A DNA stretch of 64,000 bases, taken from positions 62,001-126,000 of the forward strand of contig ONBM01000001.1 in assembly GCA_900316045.1 (NCBI GenBank), written 5' to 3'. The translations under genes were made by a program, and so were the position numbers. Shown here in pieces: positions 17,306-26,730 of this stretch. The first letter of the stretch is position 1. Every line of letters begins with the position of its first letter. The notes under the pieces were generated by a model. It made no database searches, was not told where the DNA came from, and worked only from the letters and a program-made list of their open reading frames with translations. Source of the stretch: an uncultured Bacteroidales bacterium. GTDB taxonomy: Bacteria > Bacteroidota > Bacteroidia > Bacteroidales > UBA932.

Positions 17306-19471
17306 ATGAGTAAGAAGACCATAATCGCATTGATATCGATTGCCGTGGTGATAATTGCGGCTATCGCAGTAGCAATCAACTTTCTCTACAAAGAGAGAGA
17401 GGTTATCGAAGTCACTGATTTTCAGGCAAGCCATCCGCTGATTACCTGCGTGCCTTCAGATGCGGCAATAGTCTTTTGCGTCAAGGACTTCAAGAGGGCT
17501 GCGGAATACGCTTGCGATTCCACAGCAGCCTTCAGCCAGCTGTTCTCGGGGTTCTTCGACAAACTGCTTGCGGACCGCTACCCTAGCCTGGAAAAATCAG
17601 ATGCAGTTATTTCCATTCATTATAGCAAGGACATGCCTCCGCTCTTGGTCATTGATGCCAGCAAAGCGATGGCAGACTCAGCAAACGTTGACATAAGCAG
17701 GCTATTAGGTAATGCCGACACGCTTCACCTCGCCCACAAAACGAAGGACGGCAAGATAATGATTTCGCCTTCCGAGACCATAGTGAATTCATCTATCAGG
17801 CATCAGTCCTCAGGGCACTCCATCCTTGAATCAGATGGATTCAGGGACATAGCTTCTACTGCCGCAGGCGAAGACATCATATTCATTTCTAACGCATATT
17901 CAGATAAAATCATCGATGCTTTCTTTTCTCGGAAGCATCATGGTAAGGCTTCCTTCATAAAAGAGATTTCAAAATGGTCTGCGTTCACGATAGATTCGCA
18001 CTCTGAGAAAGGCATTGAGGCGCACGGAGCCATAATTTACAGCTCAGACCCCTCGTGGTACATGAACGTGCTGCAACACTGCAGCGGCATTGCTCCTACA
18101 GTGGCGAAAGTGCTCCCTTCCAACGCCGATTACGCCCTTTCTCTGCCTATAAGCAGCATAATCTCGTATTCAAAAGCTTATAGAAGCTATCTCGACTCTC
18201 AGGCGAAGCTGGACAAATTCGAGTCAGTACTGAAAGAACAGGAAGAGGAATATGACGTAGATGCCGAAGAATGGGCTAAGCAATTGAATATTAACGAAGT
18301 TGCTATCGCAGGAATGCACATCGAGGACCGGCTCTGCCAGTTTCTGCTCATCCGCCCAGGCAAAGAAATGAAAATGAGGAAAGGGATAAACAATTATGCA
18401 GCTCCGGGCTTTGCGCAAGCCCTCTTCGGAAGCATATTCAAAGCCGATGACGAAAGTTCCTGCATCTTGAAAGACGGCTGGATGATAATTGGGGACAGCA
18501 CGGCGCTGAAAGAGTATTCCAAACCTGATTTCATGAATGAGAGTCTCGCAGGCTTCCTGGACGACTGCGGCTTTAAGTCCAGAGTGCCACAGAAGAACTG
18601 CGCATTCTTTTCATACTATTCAATGGGAGAGGATCCTGCCCTGCTCGACGCAACTTTTTCGAAGCCGATGGCGATGGCTTTCAGGAATATATTGAAGGGA
18701 ACCACTTATGCTCCTTTGTTCCTCAGCGGGGTATTCCAGGATGGCGTGGTTCGCCTGAATCTCAACGTAGATCGAATCGTCGTGACAAAGAGCAAGGCTC
18801 CTTCCATAGATAGAGACACGGTCGTCATTGTGCCTTCCGGGCCGTTCACCGTAAAGAATAGCGCCACGGGCAAAGAAAATAAACTTTATCAAAACAGTCA
18901 TAAGTCAATATGCTTGCAGGACGAGAACGGAAAGGACCTCTGGGGCATTCCGTTCAAAGAGGATATCTGCGGATATGCGGAGACTATCGACTACTACAAT
19001 AATGGCAAGCTGCAATTTCTATTTGCCGCAGGCTCAAAGCTTTACCTGCTCGACAGGCTGGGTCGTTTCGTAAGCGGTTTCCCAATAGGCCTGGGCAAGG
19101 AAATTGCATTAGGGCCTAAGATTTACGACTTCACGGGGGCTCATGGCTACAGGGCCATGGTGCTATTCAAAGATAATACAGTCGGATTCTTCAACCTTCA
19201 TGGAGAAAAAGTTGACGGATGGAAAGGCATCAAGGTAAGCGAGACTATAAAGCAGCTTCCTGAGCTGGAAAAAGCAGGAAAGGAAAACTACTGGATAGTC
19301 AGGACTTCCAGGCAGACTCTCGTCTTTCCGTTCATGGGAGGGGAAAGCCTTGTCAATAATGAGGGAGAGAAGATGATAAGACCCGACAGCAAGGTAGAGT
19401 TCGACGGGAAAGGCTCATTCGTGGCTACTTGCTACGATGGCAAAGAAAGAAATTTTAAAATTAAGAAATAG
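17306..19471 (+). CDS. large membrane-anchored periplasmic protein, unknown function
   Basis: 721 residues. A single N-terminal membrane helix (about 5-28) leaves about 690 residues outside the cytoplasm. The first part (VPSDAAIVFCVKDFKRAAEY) has the look of DUF3352-like proteins, which open with a statement of a coordinate-dependent potential, but I cannot confirm the family. A charged helical stretch lies near 290-330. The last about 180 residues contain repeated short beta elements (LYLLDRLGRFVSGFPIGL, VGFFNLHGEKVDGW, TLVFPFMGGES) suggestive of a small propeller-like module. It starts 3 nt after the TonB-like gene and ends 3 nt before the acyl-CoA ligase, so co-expression is likely. Confidence 0.7.
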   Translation: MSKKTIIALISIAVVIIAAIAVAINFLYKEREVIEVTDFQASHPLITCVPSDAAIVFCVKDFKRAAEYACDSTAAFSQLFSGFFDKLLADRYPSLEKSDAVISIHYSKDMPPLLVIDASKAMADSANVDISRLLGNADTLHLAHKTKDGKIMISPSETIVNSSIRHQSSGHSILESDGFRDIASTAAGEDIIFISNAYSDKIIDAFFSRKHHGKASFIKEISKWSAFTIDSHSEKGIEAHGAIIYSSDPSWYMNVLQHCSGIAPTVAKVLPSNADYALSLPISSIISYSKAYRSYLDSQAKLDKFESVLKEQEEEYDVDAEEWAKQLNINEVAIAGMHIEDRLCQFLLIRPGKEMKMRKGINNYAAPGFAQALFGSIFKADDESSCILKDGWMIIGDSTALKEYSKPDFMNESLAGFLDDCGFKSRVPQKNCAFFSYYSMGEDPALLDATFSKPMAMAFRNILKGTTYAPLFLSGVFQDGVVRLNLNVDRIVVTKSKAPSIDRDTVVIVPSGPFTVKNSATGKENKLYQNSHKSICLQDENGKDLWGIPFKEDICGYAETIDYYNNGKLQFLFAAGSKLYLLDRLGRFVSGFPIGLGKEIALGPKIYDFTGAHGYRAMVLFKDNTVGFFNLHGEKVDGWKGIKVSETIKQLPELEKAGKENYWIVRTSRQTLVFPFMGGESLVNNEGEKMIRPDSKVEFDGKGSFVATCYDGKERNFKIKK

Positions 19472-19474
19472 AAT

Positions 19475-21148
19475 ATGGGAGAATTTCAGTTCAAATCCGT
19501 TAACAAACTTTTGGAGAACAGTTTCAGAGAGAACTGGGAAAGAATGGCGCTGTCCAACTACCAAGGCACTACGCTGTGTTACAGAGACGTGGCAAGGCGC
19601 ATAGAAAAACTTCACATAGCGTTCGAGAAATGCTTCTTGCACAAAGGTGACAAGGTAGCCATCTGCGCGAAGAACCAGATTAACTGGGCAGTCAGCTTCC
19701 TGGCAACCATTACTTACGGAGCTGTGGCCGTGCCTATCCTCGCCGATTTCAAGGCAAGCAACATACATTACCTGGTAAACCATTCCGAGGCCAGAGTGCT
19801 GTTCGTGGATGATTTCATCTGGGAAAACCTTCTCCCCGACGAAATGCCTGGGGTCTTCGCCATCGTGAGAATCAACACTTTCCAGGTGCTCTACGCCAAG
19901 GTGCCTCGCATAATGGAAGCCCGCGAGCATATGAATGAATATTTCGGGCAGAGGCACCCTAACGCATTCCTTCCGGAAGACTTGCACTATTATCAGGACT
20001 CGCCAAACGAGCTGGCGATGATAAATTACACGTCCGGGACTTCCGGATTCTCAAAAGGCGTCATGGTGCCATACAGGGCGCTATTCTCGAATATTCAATT
20101 CGCCCACGAGGATGCCCTGCCTTCGCTGAACAACAAGACCAACGTCGTCTCTATGCTGCCTCTGGCTCACATGTACGGAATGATGTTCGAGTTCTTCTTC
20201 GAGATGTCAATCGGGGCGCACGTGCATTTCCTCACCAGAATCCCTAGCCCGAAAATCATCTTGCAAGCTCTGGGTGAGGTCAAGCCGGACATAATCATCG
20301 CAGTGCCCCTGATCATCGAAAAAGTCTACAAGTCCAATTTGCAGAAAGTAGTAGAAAGGGGCACGATGAAGACTCTCCTGAAAATGCCCGTCATAGATAA
20401 GGTAATCCAGAAGAAGATAAACTCCTCGCTCAGAGAAGCATTCGGTGGCAACTTCGAGGAGGTGATCCTAGGCGGAGCCGCATTCAATAAAGACATAGAG
20501 AAATTCTTCTACAACATCGGATTCCCGTACACCGTTGGTTATGGCATGACTGAATGCGCCCCTATAATAGCATACGCCCATTACGACAAGAAGAAGTTGT
20601 ATTCTTGCGGCAGGGCGGCAATGAACATGCAGATCAGGATTGACTCCTCCGATCCAGAGAACATAGATGGGGAAATCCAATGCAAGGGGCCGAATGTCAC
20701 CCTAGGATATTACAAGAATCCTGAGGCCACGAAAAACCTCTTCACCGAAGACGGATGGATGAGGACAGGCGACATGGGCGTAATCGACAAGGATGGGTAT
20801 CTGTTCATCAGAGGCCGCTCCAAGTGCATGATCCTTGGGCCTAACGGACAGAACATCTATCCAGAGGAGCTGGAGAGCGTGATAAACAGCGTCGCCTACG
20901 TAGTGGATTCTCTAGTCATCGAGGACAATGGCGGCCTCACCGCCCTCATCTACCCTGACTACCACAGAGCCGAGCTTAACGGGCTCAACCGAGAGGACCT
21001 GGAGAAAGTTCTTTCCGGCCTGCTCCCGCAGATCAACACAGAACTTCCTAGCTATGCTCAGATAAGGAAGATGGAATTCATGCCTGAAGACTTCGAAAGG
21101 ACTCCTAAGAGCAGCATAAAGAGATACCTTTATCAGAGGAACAAATAA
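19475..21148 (+). CDS. AMP-forming acyl-CoA synthetase (FadD-like)
   Basis: 557 residues of the ANL adenylating superfamily. Core motifs: phosphate loop INYTSGTSGFSKGVM (about 187), GYGMTECAP, WMRTGDMGVID, and the hinge region FIRGRSKCMILGPNGQNIYPEELES; the C-terminal catalytic Lys is likely in TPKSSIKRY. Predicted to activate a fatty or other carboxylic acid as acyl-AMP and pass it to CoA. In anaerobes such enzymes more probably recycle or incorporate exogenous fatty acids than serve beta-oxidation. The stop overlaps the next start by 1 nt (TAATG). Confidence 0.88.
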   Translation: MGEFQFKSVNKLLENSFRENWERMALSNYQGTTLCYRDVARRIEKLHIAFEKCFLHKGDKVAICAKNQINWAVSFLATITYGAVAVPILADFKASNIHYLVNHSEARVLFVDDFIWENLLPDEMPGVFAIVRINTFQVLYAKVPRIMEAREHMNEYFGQRHPNAFLPEDLHYYQDSPNELAMINYTSGTSGFSKGVMVPYRALFSNIQFAHEDALPSLNNKTNVVSMLPLAHMYGMMFEFFFEMSIGAHVHFLTRIPSPKIILQALGEVKPDIIIAVPLIIEKVYKSNLQKVVERGTMKTLLKMPVIDKVIQKKINSSLREAFGGNFEEVILGGAAFNKDIEKFFYNIGFPYTVGYGMTECAPIIAYAHYDKKKLYSCGRAAMNMQIRIDSSDPENIDGEIQCKGPNVTLGYYKNPEATKNLFTEDGWMRTGDMGVIDKDGYLFIRGRSKCMILGPNGQNIYPEELESVINSVAYVVDSLVIEDNGGLTALIYPDYHRAELNGLNREDLEKVLSGLLPQINTELPSYAQIRKMEFMPEDFERTPKSSIKRYLYQRNK

Positions 21149-21552
21149 TGGAGAAATTCGACGAGAGATACATGGAGATGGCCTGCGTCTGGGCGAAGAA
21201 TTCTTATTGCAAGCGTCGTCAGGTTGGAGCACTTCTGGTCAAGGACAGGATGATCATCTCCGATGGCTACAATGGCACCCCTTCCGGTTTCGAGAACGTC
21301 TGCGAAGATGAGAATGGGGTAACGAAGCCTTATGTGCTGCATGCTGAGGCAAACGCTATCACGAAAGTTGCCAAGTCGGGCAACAGCAGCCTCGGGGCTA
21401 CTTTGTACGTCACCGCATCTCCTTGCATCGAGTGCTCGAAGCTAATCATCCAGGCTGGCATTAAAAGGGTGGTTTACAGAGACGAATACAGGCTTACTGA
21501 TGGGATAGACTTGCTGAAAAGGGCAGGCATTGAAGTAGAAAAAATTGACTGA
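21148..21552 (+). CDS. deoxycytidylate (dCMP) deaminase family protein
   Basis: 134 residues. Zinc-dependent cytidine/deoxycytidylate deaminase fold with HAEAN (proton-shuttle Glu) and SPCIECSK (zinc cysteines). Predicted reaction is dCMP to dUMP, supplying thymidylate synthesis. The CDEDGV-type loop (CEDENGVTKPYVLHAEAN) supports the dCMP deaminase/ComEB branch over tRNA adenosine deaminase. Overlaps both neighbours by one base, so it is translationally coupled on both sides. Confidence 0.9.
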   Translation: MEKFDERYMEMACVWAKNSYCKRRQVGALLVKDRMIISDGYNGTPSGFENVCEDENGVTKPYVLHAEANAITKVAKSGNSSLGATLYVTASPCIECSKLIIQAGIKRVVYRDEYRLTDGIDLLKRAGIEVEKID

Positions 21553-23135
21553 TGAAGCATATTTCTTCAATAATAATCGCTTTTCTGGGCATAATCGTGG
21601 GGATTCTTCTGGCCATGACAGTGTACACGATGGCTTTCAAGAAACGCATCTACAATGTCCAGAATAAGAATTGGTCGAAAATCGATCTGGTTCTGGATCA
21701 GCTCGACAAGAATTACGTAGACACTATAAATCACGGGAATGTCACCGACGCGGCAATAGAGGCTGCATTGGCAGAGCTGGATCCTCATTCCGTGTATATG
21801 CCTCCGGTTCAGCTGGAAAAAGCAGAAAGCGACCTAGCGGCCAATTTCGACGGCATCGGCATCCAGTTCAACGTACCGAATGACACTGCGATAGTGCTCG
21901 AAGTCATTGCCGGCGGCCCTTCCGAAAAAGTCGGGTTGCAGCCTGGTGACAGGATATTAAAGGTAGACAGCCTGAATATTGCCGGCGTTCACTATCCTCA
22001 GGATAGCATGGTGCGACATATTAAGGGGCCATCTGGTTCAAAAGTGAATATATTGATAGGTCGCAATGGCGAGCAAATCCCTTTTGAAATTACCAGAGGC
22101 AAGATTCCGCTCCACAGCGTAGATGCAGCCTTCATGATAAATGACGAACTGGGCTACATCAGGCTCACTAAATTCTCCAGGACAACATTCGAAGAGTGCC
22201 AGGCTTCTGCGCAGGAACTTCTGTCTCTGGGCATGAAGAAGCTCATTTTCGACGTGCGCCAAAACGTCGGGGGCTATTTCGACCAGGCGATAAGACTTTC
22301 GAATATGTTCCTGGACAAGGACGACGAGATAGTCTATATGCAGGGACTGCATAGAAAGAAAGAAGACTTCAAGGCCGATGGGAACGGACTACTCAAAGAC
22401 GTGAAGCTGACAGTCCTCATCGATGAGAACACAGCATCCTCTAGCGAGATATTCGCCGGTGCAATGCAAGACAACGACAGGGGGACTATCGTTGGGCGCC
22501 GTTCTTTCGGCAAGGGTCTCGTTCAGGAACCGATATATTTCAGCGACGGCTCCGGCATCAGGCTCACCGTGGCAAGATATTACACTCCATCTGGCAGGTG
22601 CATTCAGAAGCCATATTCAGATGACTATCAGCTGGAAATCTATAAGAGGTATTCAGAGGGAGAGATGCTAGTGGCAGACAGCATCAAGGTTGACACTTCG
22701 GACATTCACAAGACCGTCGGCGGAAGGACGGTCTACGGCGGTGGCGGCATAGTGCCAGACGTTTTCGTACCTCTGGACACTACAAGAGCCAGCGATTTCT
22801 TCATCGCATGCAACAAGAAAACCACGCAGATGAGGTTCGCCTCAGCAATGTTCGATAAATATAAGAACACCCTCTCCAGCATCGGCGATTTCAATGTTCT
22901 GGAGAAAGAACTGGATAAAATGAACATTCCGTCCGCCTTCAGGCAGTATGCCGCCGCAAAAGATGGAATCACAGCTTCGCAGAAGGAATGGGAAGAGACT
23001 CAGTCATACCTTATTCCTCAGCTGAGGGCGTTGATCGGAAGGTATTCTAAACTGGGAGATAACGCCTTCTACAAGCTGTACATGAGCGTGGACAACACTC
23101 TGCAGAAAGCAATAACTCTTGATAAGAAAAGCTGA
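21552..23135 (+). CDS. S41-family C-terminal processing peptidase
   Basis: 527 residues. N-terminal membrane anchor/signal (about 5-27), S41 N-terminal helical part, PDZ domain (about 90-180, GIGIQFNVPNDTAIVLEVIAGGPSEKVGLQPGD), then the protease core with catalytic Ser in DENTASSSEIFAGAM and Lys in GRRSFGKGLVQEP. C-terminal extension of about 130 residues. Acts in the periplasm, cleaving proteins near their C-termini (CtpA/Prc type). Last gene of the run from asnS; its stop codon abuts the stop of the convergent response-regulator gene with no bases between. Confidence 0.92.
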   Translation: MKHISSIIIAFLGIIVGILLAMTVYTMAFKKRIYNVQNKNWSKIDLVLDQLDKNYVDTINHGNVTDAAIEAALAELDPHSVYMPPVQLEKAESDLAANFDGIGIQFNVPNDTAIVLEVIAGGPSEKVGLQPGDRILKVDSLNIAGVHYPQDSMVRHIKGPSGSKVNILIGRNGEQIPFEITRGKIPLHSVDAAFMINDELGYIRLTKFSRTTFEECQASAQELLSLGMKKLIFDVRQNVGGYFDQAIRLSNMFLDKDDEIVYMQGLHRKKEDFKADGNGLLKDVKLTVLIDENTASSSEIFAGAMQDNDRGTIVGRRSFGKGLVQEPIYFSDGSGIRLTVARYYTPSGRCIQKPYSDDYQLEIYKRYSEGEMLVADSIKVDTSDIHKTVGGRTVYGGGGIVPDVFVPLDTTRASDFFIACNKKTTQMRFASAMFDKYKNTLSSIGDFNVLEKELDKMNIPSAFRQYAAAKDGITASQKEWEETQSYLIPQLRALIGRYSKLGDNAFYKLYMSVDNTLQKAITLDKKS

Positions 23136-24293
23136 TTATTGAATCGGGCTGACGTAATCTTTCACGTCCTGTGCACTCACAGGATTGCCGCCAAGTATCA
23201 TCAGCCGCTCCACGACATTGCGCAGCTCTCTGATGTTCCCTGTCCAGCTCATTCCCTGAAGCATCTTGATTGCCTCATCAGAGAATTTGCGCACAGGCAT
23301 TCCTGATTCAGTGCTTATCTGCTGCACGAAATAATCCACGAGCTGCGGGATGTCATCCTTCCTCTCGTCGAGCGAAGGCACCTGGATTACTATCACGCTA
23401 AGCCTGTGATAGAGATCTTCCCTGAAATTGCCTTTCTCTATTTCTTTCTTGAGGTCTTTGTTCGTAGCGGCAATTACTCGCACATCCACCGCTATGTCTT
23501 TATCTGAGCCAACGCGAGAGAGTTTGTGTTCCTGAAGCACGCGCAGCACTTTCGCCTGCGCAGCCAAGCTCATGTCCCCGATTTCATCCAGGAACAGCGT
23601 TCCGCCATCAGCCTGCTCGAATTTGCCTTTGTGCTGCTTGATTGCAGAAGTAAAGGCTCCCTTTTCATGGCCGAAAAGCTCACTCTCAATAAGTTCTGAA
23701 GGAATAGCTGCGCAGTTAAGCTCTATGTAAGGCATGGCGCTGCGAGAACTCTGCTCGTGCAGGCTTCTGGCTACTAATTCCTTACCGGTTCCGTTTGCGC
23801 CCATGATCAGCACCCTGGCATCCGTAGGCGCCACCTTGGCGATAATGTCACGAATATGCTGCATAGCTTCCGAATCCCCCACCATCTGCTGGCCATAGAC
23901 CTTCTTCTTGAGGGTCCTGTTCTCGTTGATGATAGTCGTCCGCTCAGAAGCATTCTTGATAGTAATAAGGATTCTATTCAGGTCAAGCGGCTTCTGGATG
24001 AAATCGAACGCCCCTTTCTTGATGCATTCCACCGCAGTGTCGATGTCTCCGTGGCCGGAGATCATCACGATCGCCGAATCAATCCCGTCTGCGACAAGTT
24101 TGTCCAGCACCTCCGTTCCATCCATTCCAGGCATCTTGATGTCACAGAAGATGACATCGTATTTTTCTTTATCTACCATGGCCAAGGCAGTCGGCCCGTC
24201 TTCTGCCAGGTCAACATCATAGCCCTCATCGGTCAGAATCTCCTTAAGAGAGTTCCTGATCGCTCTTTCATCGTCTACAATTAGTATTTTCAT
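23136..24293 (-). CDS. NtrC-type sigma-54 response regulator lacking a DNA-binding domain
   Basis: 385 residues. Receiver domain (1-120, phosphoacceptor Asp about 51 in IFCDIKMPGMDG), then an AAA+ sigma-54 interaction domain with Walker A GANGTGKE, the sigma-54 contact loop GAFTSA (consensus GAFTGA), Walker B GGTLFLDEIGD and an arginine-finger region. The protein ends 25 residues after GNIRELRNVVERLMIL (VSAQDVKDYVSPIQ), so the Fis-type helix-turn-helix is absent. ATG 24293 is preferred because GGAGGTGAA, a strong ribosome site, precedes it. No kinase gene is adjacent, so its partner is unknown. It may act from solution like FlgR of epsilonproteobacteria. Confidence 0.9.
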   Translation of the reverse strand: MKILIVDDERAIRNSLKEILTDEGYDVDLAEDGPTALAMVDKEKYDVIFCDIKMPGMDGTEVLDKLVADGIDSAIVMISGHGDIDTAVECIKKGAFDFIQKPLDLNRILITIKNASERTTIINENRTLKKKVYGQQMVGDSEAMQHIRDIIAKVAPTDARVLIMGANGTGKELVARSLHEQSSRSAMPYIELNCAAIPSELIESELFGHEKGAFTSAIKQHKGKFEQADGGTLFLDEIGDMSLAAQAKVLRVLQEHKLSRVGSDKDIAVDVRVIAATNKDLKKEIEKGNFREDLYHRLSVIVIQVPSLDERKDDIPQLVDYFVQQISTESGMPVRKFSDEAIKMLQGMSWTGNIRELRNVVERLMILGGNPVSAQDVKDYVSPIQ

Positions 24294-24322
24294 TTCACCT
24301 CCAAGCAACTGCAAAAAACACG

Positions 24323-24330
24323 CAAATTTA
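24323..24330 (-). promoter_or_regulatory. -7 box of the response-regulator gene
   Basis: TAAATTTG on the minus strand, about 29 nt before ATG 24293. It is back-to-back with the cmk box 12 bp away. Confidence 0.5.
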
Positions 24331-24342
24331 CCTTAAATTTCT

Positions 24343-24350
24343 TAATTTTG
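24343..24350 (+). promoter_or_regulatory. -7 box of cmk
   Basis: TAATTTTG is followed after 7 nt by the cmk ATG, so the leader should be nearly absent. Confidence 0.5.
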
Positions 24351-24357
24351 CTGCGTT

Positions 24358-25044
24358 ATGCAGATACCAGACATTATCGTGGCCATAGATGGCTTTTCTT
24401 CAACCGGCAAGAGCACTTTTGCCAGGCTCATAGCTAAGGAATATTCTTTACTATACCTCGATTCCGGGGCACTTTATAGGGCTGTCACCTTACATGCCAT
24501 GGAGAATGGGATGATTGATGGGAATGGAGACATCGACGAAAAGAAGCTTCATGAGTCTCTTGGGAGAGAGAAAATCAGCTTCGGCCCGGAGGGAACCTAC
24601 ATCGGAGACCGCTGCGTGGAGAAGGAGATTCGCACGATGGGTGTTTCCAGTCACGTGAGTCCTGTCTCGGCGATTCCTTTCGTCCGTGAATATGTCGACA
24701 GCCTTCTGCATGAGTTTGGCCGCCGGAGGCGTGTGGTAATGGATGGCAGAGACATTGGCACGACTGTGTTCCCAAATGCAGAAGTCAAGATATTCATGAC
24801 TGCGACTTCCGAGGTGAGGGCGCGGCGGCGCTTTGACGAAATGGTCGGAAAGGGACAGAATCCGAAGATGGAGGATGTGATAAAGAATATAGAGGAGCGA
24901 GATTATATTGACTCGCATAGAGAGGCTTCTCCTCTATCCAAAGCCGCAGATGCCTTCGTGCTGGACAATTCCGACATGACCCTCCATGAAGAAACTGTCT
25001 GGTTCCGCGGTCTTCTGCAAGGCAAATTCGGAATACTGGAATAA
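24358..25044 (+). CDS. cmk: cytidylate kinase
   Basis: 228 residues. Phosphorylates CMP and dCMP. P-loop VAIDGFSSTGKST at residue 8, YLDSGALYRAVTL, VMDGRDIGTTVFPNAEVKIFMTA and the lid region RRRFDEM. Length is standard. ispH follows 26 nt downstream, a linkage commonly seen (cmk with ispH/rpsA). Confidence 0.95.
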   Translation: MQIPDIIVAIDGFSSTGKSTFARLIAKEYSLLYLDSGALYRAVTLHAMENGMIDGNGDIDEKKLHESLGREKISFGPEGTYIGDRCVEKEIRTMGVSSHVSPVSAIPFVREYVDSLLHEFGRRRRVVMDGRDIGTTVFPNAEVKIFMTATSEVRARRRFDEMVGKGQNPKMEDVIKNIEERDYIDSHREASPLSKAADAFVLDNSDMTLHEETVWFRGLLQGKFGILE

Positions 25045-25070
25045 TTTCTTAGGCGTTCTCAGAGATAAGC

Positions 25071-25976
25071 ATGCAACTTTCGGTTGAGATAGAGAAGCAT
25101 TCAGGGTTCTGCGGCGGGGTGATAAACGCCATCGGGAAAGCTGAAAAGTTCCTTTCTGGCGGGCACAAATTGTACTCGCTGGGATCTATAGTGCATAATG
25201 AGGCAGAGCTGGAGAGGCTGCATAGGAAAGGGCTGGAGACCATCTCTGATGAAGAACAGCTTTCTGCGGATGACGAGACGGTGCTCATAAGGGCGCATGG
25301 GGAGCCTCCAGAGACATATGCAAAGCTTAAGAGCCTGGGGGTCAATGTAATAGACTGCACCTGTCCTGTGGTGCTCCGGCTCCAGCGCAGCATCAAGGAA
25401 ACATATTCAAAGATTCATCCCATAGGGGGCCAGATCGTGATTTTTGGCAAAATCGGCCATGCTGAAGTGCTAGGGCTGGTCGGGCAGGTCGGAAGCGACG
25501 CATCGGTCATAGAAAACATGAATATGCTTTTGAAGGCTTTGGAAAGCGGAGCCTTGGATCTCAAGCGGCCAATCGCCATTTTCTCACAGACGACAAAGAG
25601 TCCCGATGAATATAAGGATATCTGCTCTGTCCTTAAAAGCAAAATTGAGGAAGTCACAGGACAAGACCCAATCCAGGACGGGGCACTTGAAATCCATGAG
25701 ACGATTTGCTCTCAGGTGGCATCCAGGCACGAAGAACTCGCTGAGTTTGCCGCATCTCACGACGTAATCATATTCGTTTCAGGCGCGTCCAGCTCCAATG
25801 GCAAGGTTCTTTTCAACCTTTGCCAATCTCGCAACGCTCGCTCGCATCACATTTCCAGCCCTGCCGAGATTCTGCCTGAGTGGTTCCGCGACGGTGACCA
25901 CGTCGGCATCTGCGGAGCCACTTCCACCCCACGCTGGCTCCTAGAAGAAACATCCAAAGCAATCGGCTCGCTCTAA
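25071..25976 (+). CDS. ispH: 4-hydroxy-3-methylbut-2-enyl diphosphate reductase
   Basis: 301 residues. Last step of the MEP isoprenoid pathway (HMBPP to IPP/DMAPP), a 4Fe-4S enzyme. Cluster cysteines are in SGFCGGV (Cys14), IDCTCPVV and ETICSQV; the substrate histidine is in RAHGEPP, and SGASSSNGKVL and ICGATSTP are conserved. Likely co-transcribed with cmk. Confidence 0.95.
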   Translation: MQLSVEIEKHSGFCGGVINAIGKAEKFLSGGHKLYSLGSIVHNEAELERLHRKGLETISDEEQLSADDETVLIRAHGEPPETYAKLKSLGVNVIDCTCPVVLRLQRSIKETYSKIHPIGGQIVIFGKIGHAEVLGLVGQVGSDASVIENMNMLLKALESGALDLKRPIAIFSQTTKSPDEYKDICSVLKSKIEEVTGQDPIQDGALEIHETICSQVASRHEELAEFAASHDVIIFVSGASSSNGKVLFNLCQSRNARSHHISSPAEILPEWFRDGDHVGICGATSTPRWLLEETSKAIGSL

Positions 25977-25993
25977 GGCAAACTTAAAAAAAT

Positions 25994-26024
25994 TTTGAAT
26001 AGAAATCGCATTTATGTAAATTTG
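25994..26024 (+). promoter_or_regulatory. efp promoter, full Bacteroidota type
   Basis: TTTG (25994-25997), 19-nt spacer, TAAATTTG (26017-26024). Predicted leader to ATG 26079 is about 50 nt. Confidence 0.75.
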
Positions 26025-26078
26025 CAGCCGAAATGTCTGCAATTCAACATTTTCGAATATTTATTTACTGATATATCT

Positions 26079-26645
26079 ATGGCAACAACAGCAGATTTTA
26101 AGAACGGCCTATATCTCAGCTACAATGGAAAACCATGCATGATAGTATGGTTCCAGCATGTGAAACCTGGAAAAGGCCCAGCATTCGTAAAGACGAAACT
26201 CCGTAATCTAGAAAACGGAAGAATCCTCGAGAACACATTCACGGCAGGAGCGAAGATAGACACTATCGATGTCGAGAGACGTCCTTACCAGTTCCTCTAT
26301 GCCGACGAGGACGGTTACAATTTCATGCACGAAGAGACCTACGAACAAATTCATCTCCCGAAAGATGCGGTTGAGAACGCAGACCTCATGAAAGAGGGAC
26401 AGCACGTTGAAATGATGTTCGTCGTAGAGCCAGAGGAGAAATGCCTCACATGCGAGCTTCCTACATACGTTACATTGGAAGTGACTTATACCGAGCCAGC
26501 AGTGAAAGGCAACACCGCCTCAACATCGGCTCTTAAGGAGTGCACCCTGGAGACTGGAGCCAAAATCATGGTTCCGCTCTTCATCAACCAAGGCGACAAG
26601 ATCACCGTCAACACCACTGACCGCTCTTACGGACAGAGAGTGTAG
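26079..26645 (+). CDS. efp: translation elongation factor P
   Basis: 188 residues. EF-P relieves ribosome stalling at polyproline. KOW-like N-terminal domain with the tip lysine in KPGKGPAF (Lys32), EFP domain and OB C-terminal domain ending in the signature GDKITVNTTDRSYGQRV. ATG 26079 (MATTADFKNG) is chosen by homology; an in-frame ATG-less extension upstream overlaps the promoter. No EpmA-type modification enzyme is encoded in this window. Confidence 0.96.
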   Translation: MATTADFKNGLYLSYNGKPCMIVWFQHVKPGKGPAFVKTKLRNLENGRILENTFTAGAKIDTIDVERRPYQFLYADEDGYNFMHEETYEQIHLPKDAVENADLMKEGQHVEMMFVVEPEEKCLTCELPTYVTLEVTYTEPAVKGNTASTSALKECTLETGAKIMVPLFINQGDKITVNTTDRSYGQRV

Positions 26646-26678
26646 ACACTCCGCCCATGAATAAGGGCACCGATAATA

Positions 26679-26710
26679 ATGAAGGCTGGCCTTTCGAGGT
26701 CAGCCTTCAT
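26679..26710. terminator. hairpin between convergent efp and GH2 genes
   Basis: ATGAAGGCTGGCC pairs with GGTCAGCCTTCAT around TTTCGA (13 bp with one G-U). There is no T run, so termination is inferred from position between convergent genes. Confidence 0.55.
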
Positions 26711-26730
26711 CGTTATAAGTACATTGAACC

